From Kappaphycus alvarezii (Eukaryota > Rhodophyta > Florideophyceae > Gigartinales > Solieriaceae), in NCBI GenBank assembly GCA_002205965.3, contig NADL03000591.1:248001-312000 (forward strand): a stretch of DNA of 64,000 bases. Reading direction: 5' to 3'. The notes under the pieces are model-generated. The model was given only the letters and a program-made list of their open reading frames with translations, had not been told where the DNA came from and ran no database searches. Position 1 is the first letter of the stretch. Each line of letters starts with the position of its first letter. Below, one piece after another: positions 63,561 through 64,000 of the stretch. Position numbers and translations under genes: made by a program.

Positions 63561-64000
63561 CTGCCGTCGGACCGACAAGGACTCCTTTGTCAGCTGCCTT
63601 CACAATAAGATCACAACCCCCGTCACTATTCAACTCCGTTGAGTCTTTGACCTCTGTGTACTGTTCGTGTGGTTTCTACGACAGGGAGCATAGCAACTGT
63701 CGCCCACGCTCCAAAATGACATATTTCCAGACCAGTTCACGCTTGATCAATGTACCAACCTCTCTGCTATTTACCAAAACGGATCCAAGAGTTGTGGTGT
63801 TCGTCAACCTGGTCGCCTCACTTAGTGCAGATTTGCTTTTGCAATGACTTCCCAACATATGGCTGAAGAATATCCCTCGTTCTCAGTGCCCAAAACCGGA
63901 TATCTGCTTCGTCAATGTTAGCAACGCCAAGTGAAATCACTGCTCGGCTCATTAGGAACGTCGCACGTGATTCTAAGCTTTGTAATGCCTTCGGTGAAGC
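63561..64000 (-). CDS. LTN1: probable upstream LTN1 sequence, exons unresolved
   Basis: On the - strand at the right edge a frame reads KALQSLESRATFLMSRAVIS, LGVANIDEADIRFWALRTRD and ILQPYVGKSLQKQ (63999 to about 63825), and another frame reads REVGTLIKRELVWKYVILER (about 63690-63760). They lie directly upstream of the clear LTN1 exon and could be HEAT-repeat sequence, but these pieces are not alignable by eye and splice sites are not resolved. Confidence 0.4.

Overview
The window is eukaryotic and consists almost wholly of mobile elements. The element types (chromodomain Ty3 elements, Ty1/copia with a fungal-style RNase H, Tc1/mariner, hAT, a LINE and a tRNA-derived SINE) and the single recognisable host gene, a Listerin/LTN1-type ubiquitin ligase at the right edge, fit a repeat-rich fungus. 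The fungal call is an inference from element style. No species can be named from the sequence alone. Almost every coding region is broken by stops or frameshifts. Several tryptophan codons read as TAG or TGA.

Layout. 1-1887: 3' part of a Ty3 chromovirus (integrase, GPY/F, chromodomain, LTR) lying against 1888-5766, the 3' part of a related chromovirus whose LTR carries a 441-bp MITE. 5767-12540: an unidentified decayed coding locus (about 6.8-10.8 kb), then AT-rich DNA. 13.3-13.7 kb: unidentified broken ORF. 13.8-24.1 kb: three copies of a dispersed repeat, a decayed Ty3-like element (14.2-16.7 kb, + strand), a LINE 3' fragment (- strand), one copy of an unnamed repeat encoding an acidic protein, and a Tc1/mariner pseudogene. 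24107-29483: a complete copia element with 5-bp duplications (TATGG), containing a nested 724-bp solo LTR with its own duplication (TTCTA). 30498-31013: a solo chromovirus LTR. 31.0-35.3 kb: Ty3-like element on the - strand. 35.3-45.2 kb: mostly AT-rich DNA with the second acidic-protein repeat at 39.2-40.1 kb. 45.3-46.9 kb: Tc1-like pseudogene interrupted by a SINE pair and a hairpin. 47.3-53.3 kb: about 320-bp repeat units split by a decayed copia element (- strand). 53.6-55.7 kb: hAT pseudogene (- strand). 56961-60602: a complete Ty3-like LTR element (- strand) with 5-bp duplications (GTCTC), encoding gag and protease but no RT or integrase. 60.6-61.6 kb: second LINE fragment. 62191-63560 and probably beyond: LTN1 3' end.

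How it fits together. The Ty3-like family with copies at 14 kb, 31 kb and 57 kb is the most informative. Comparing copies shows an in-frame TAG at the same gag/protease position in two of them, which suggests translational readthrough. The 57-kb copy has well-preserved LTRs but must depend on enzymes from a relative such as the 31-kb copy. Nesting gives a relative order of insertion: MITE into chromovirus LTR, solo LTR into copia LTR, SINE into Tc1, copia into repeat array. I saw no CRISPR array, rRNA, true tRNA gene or origin.
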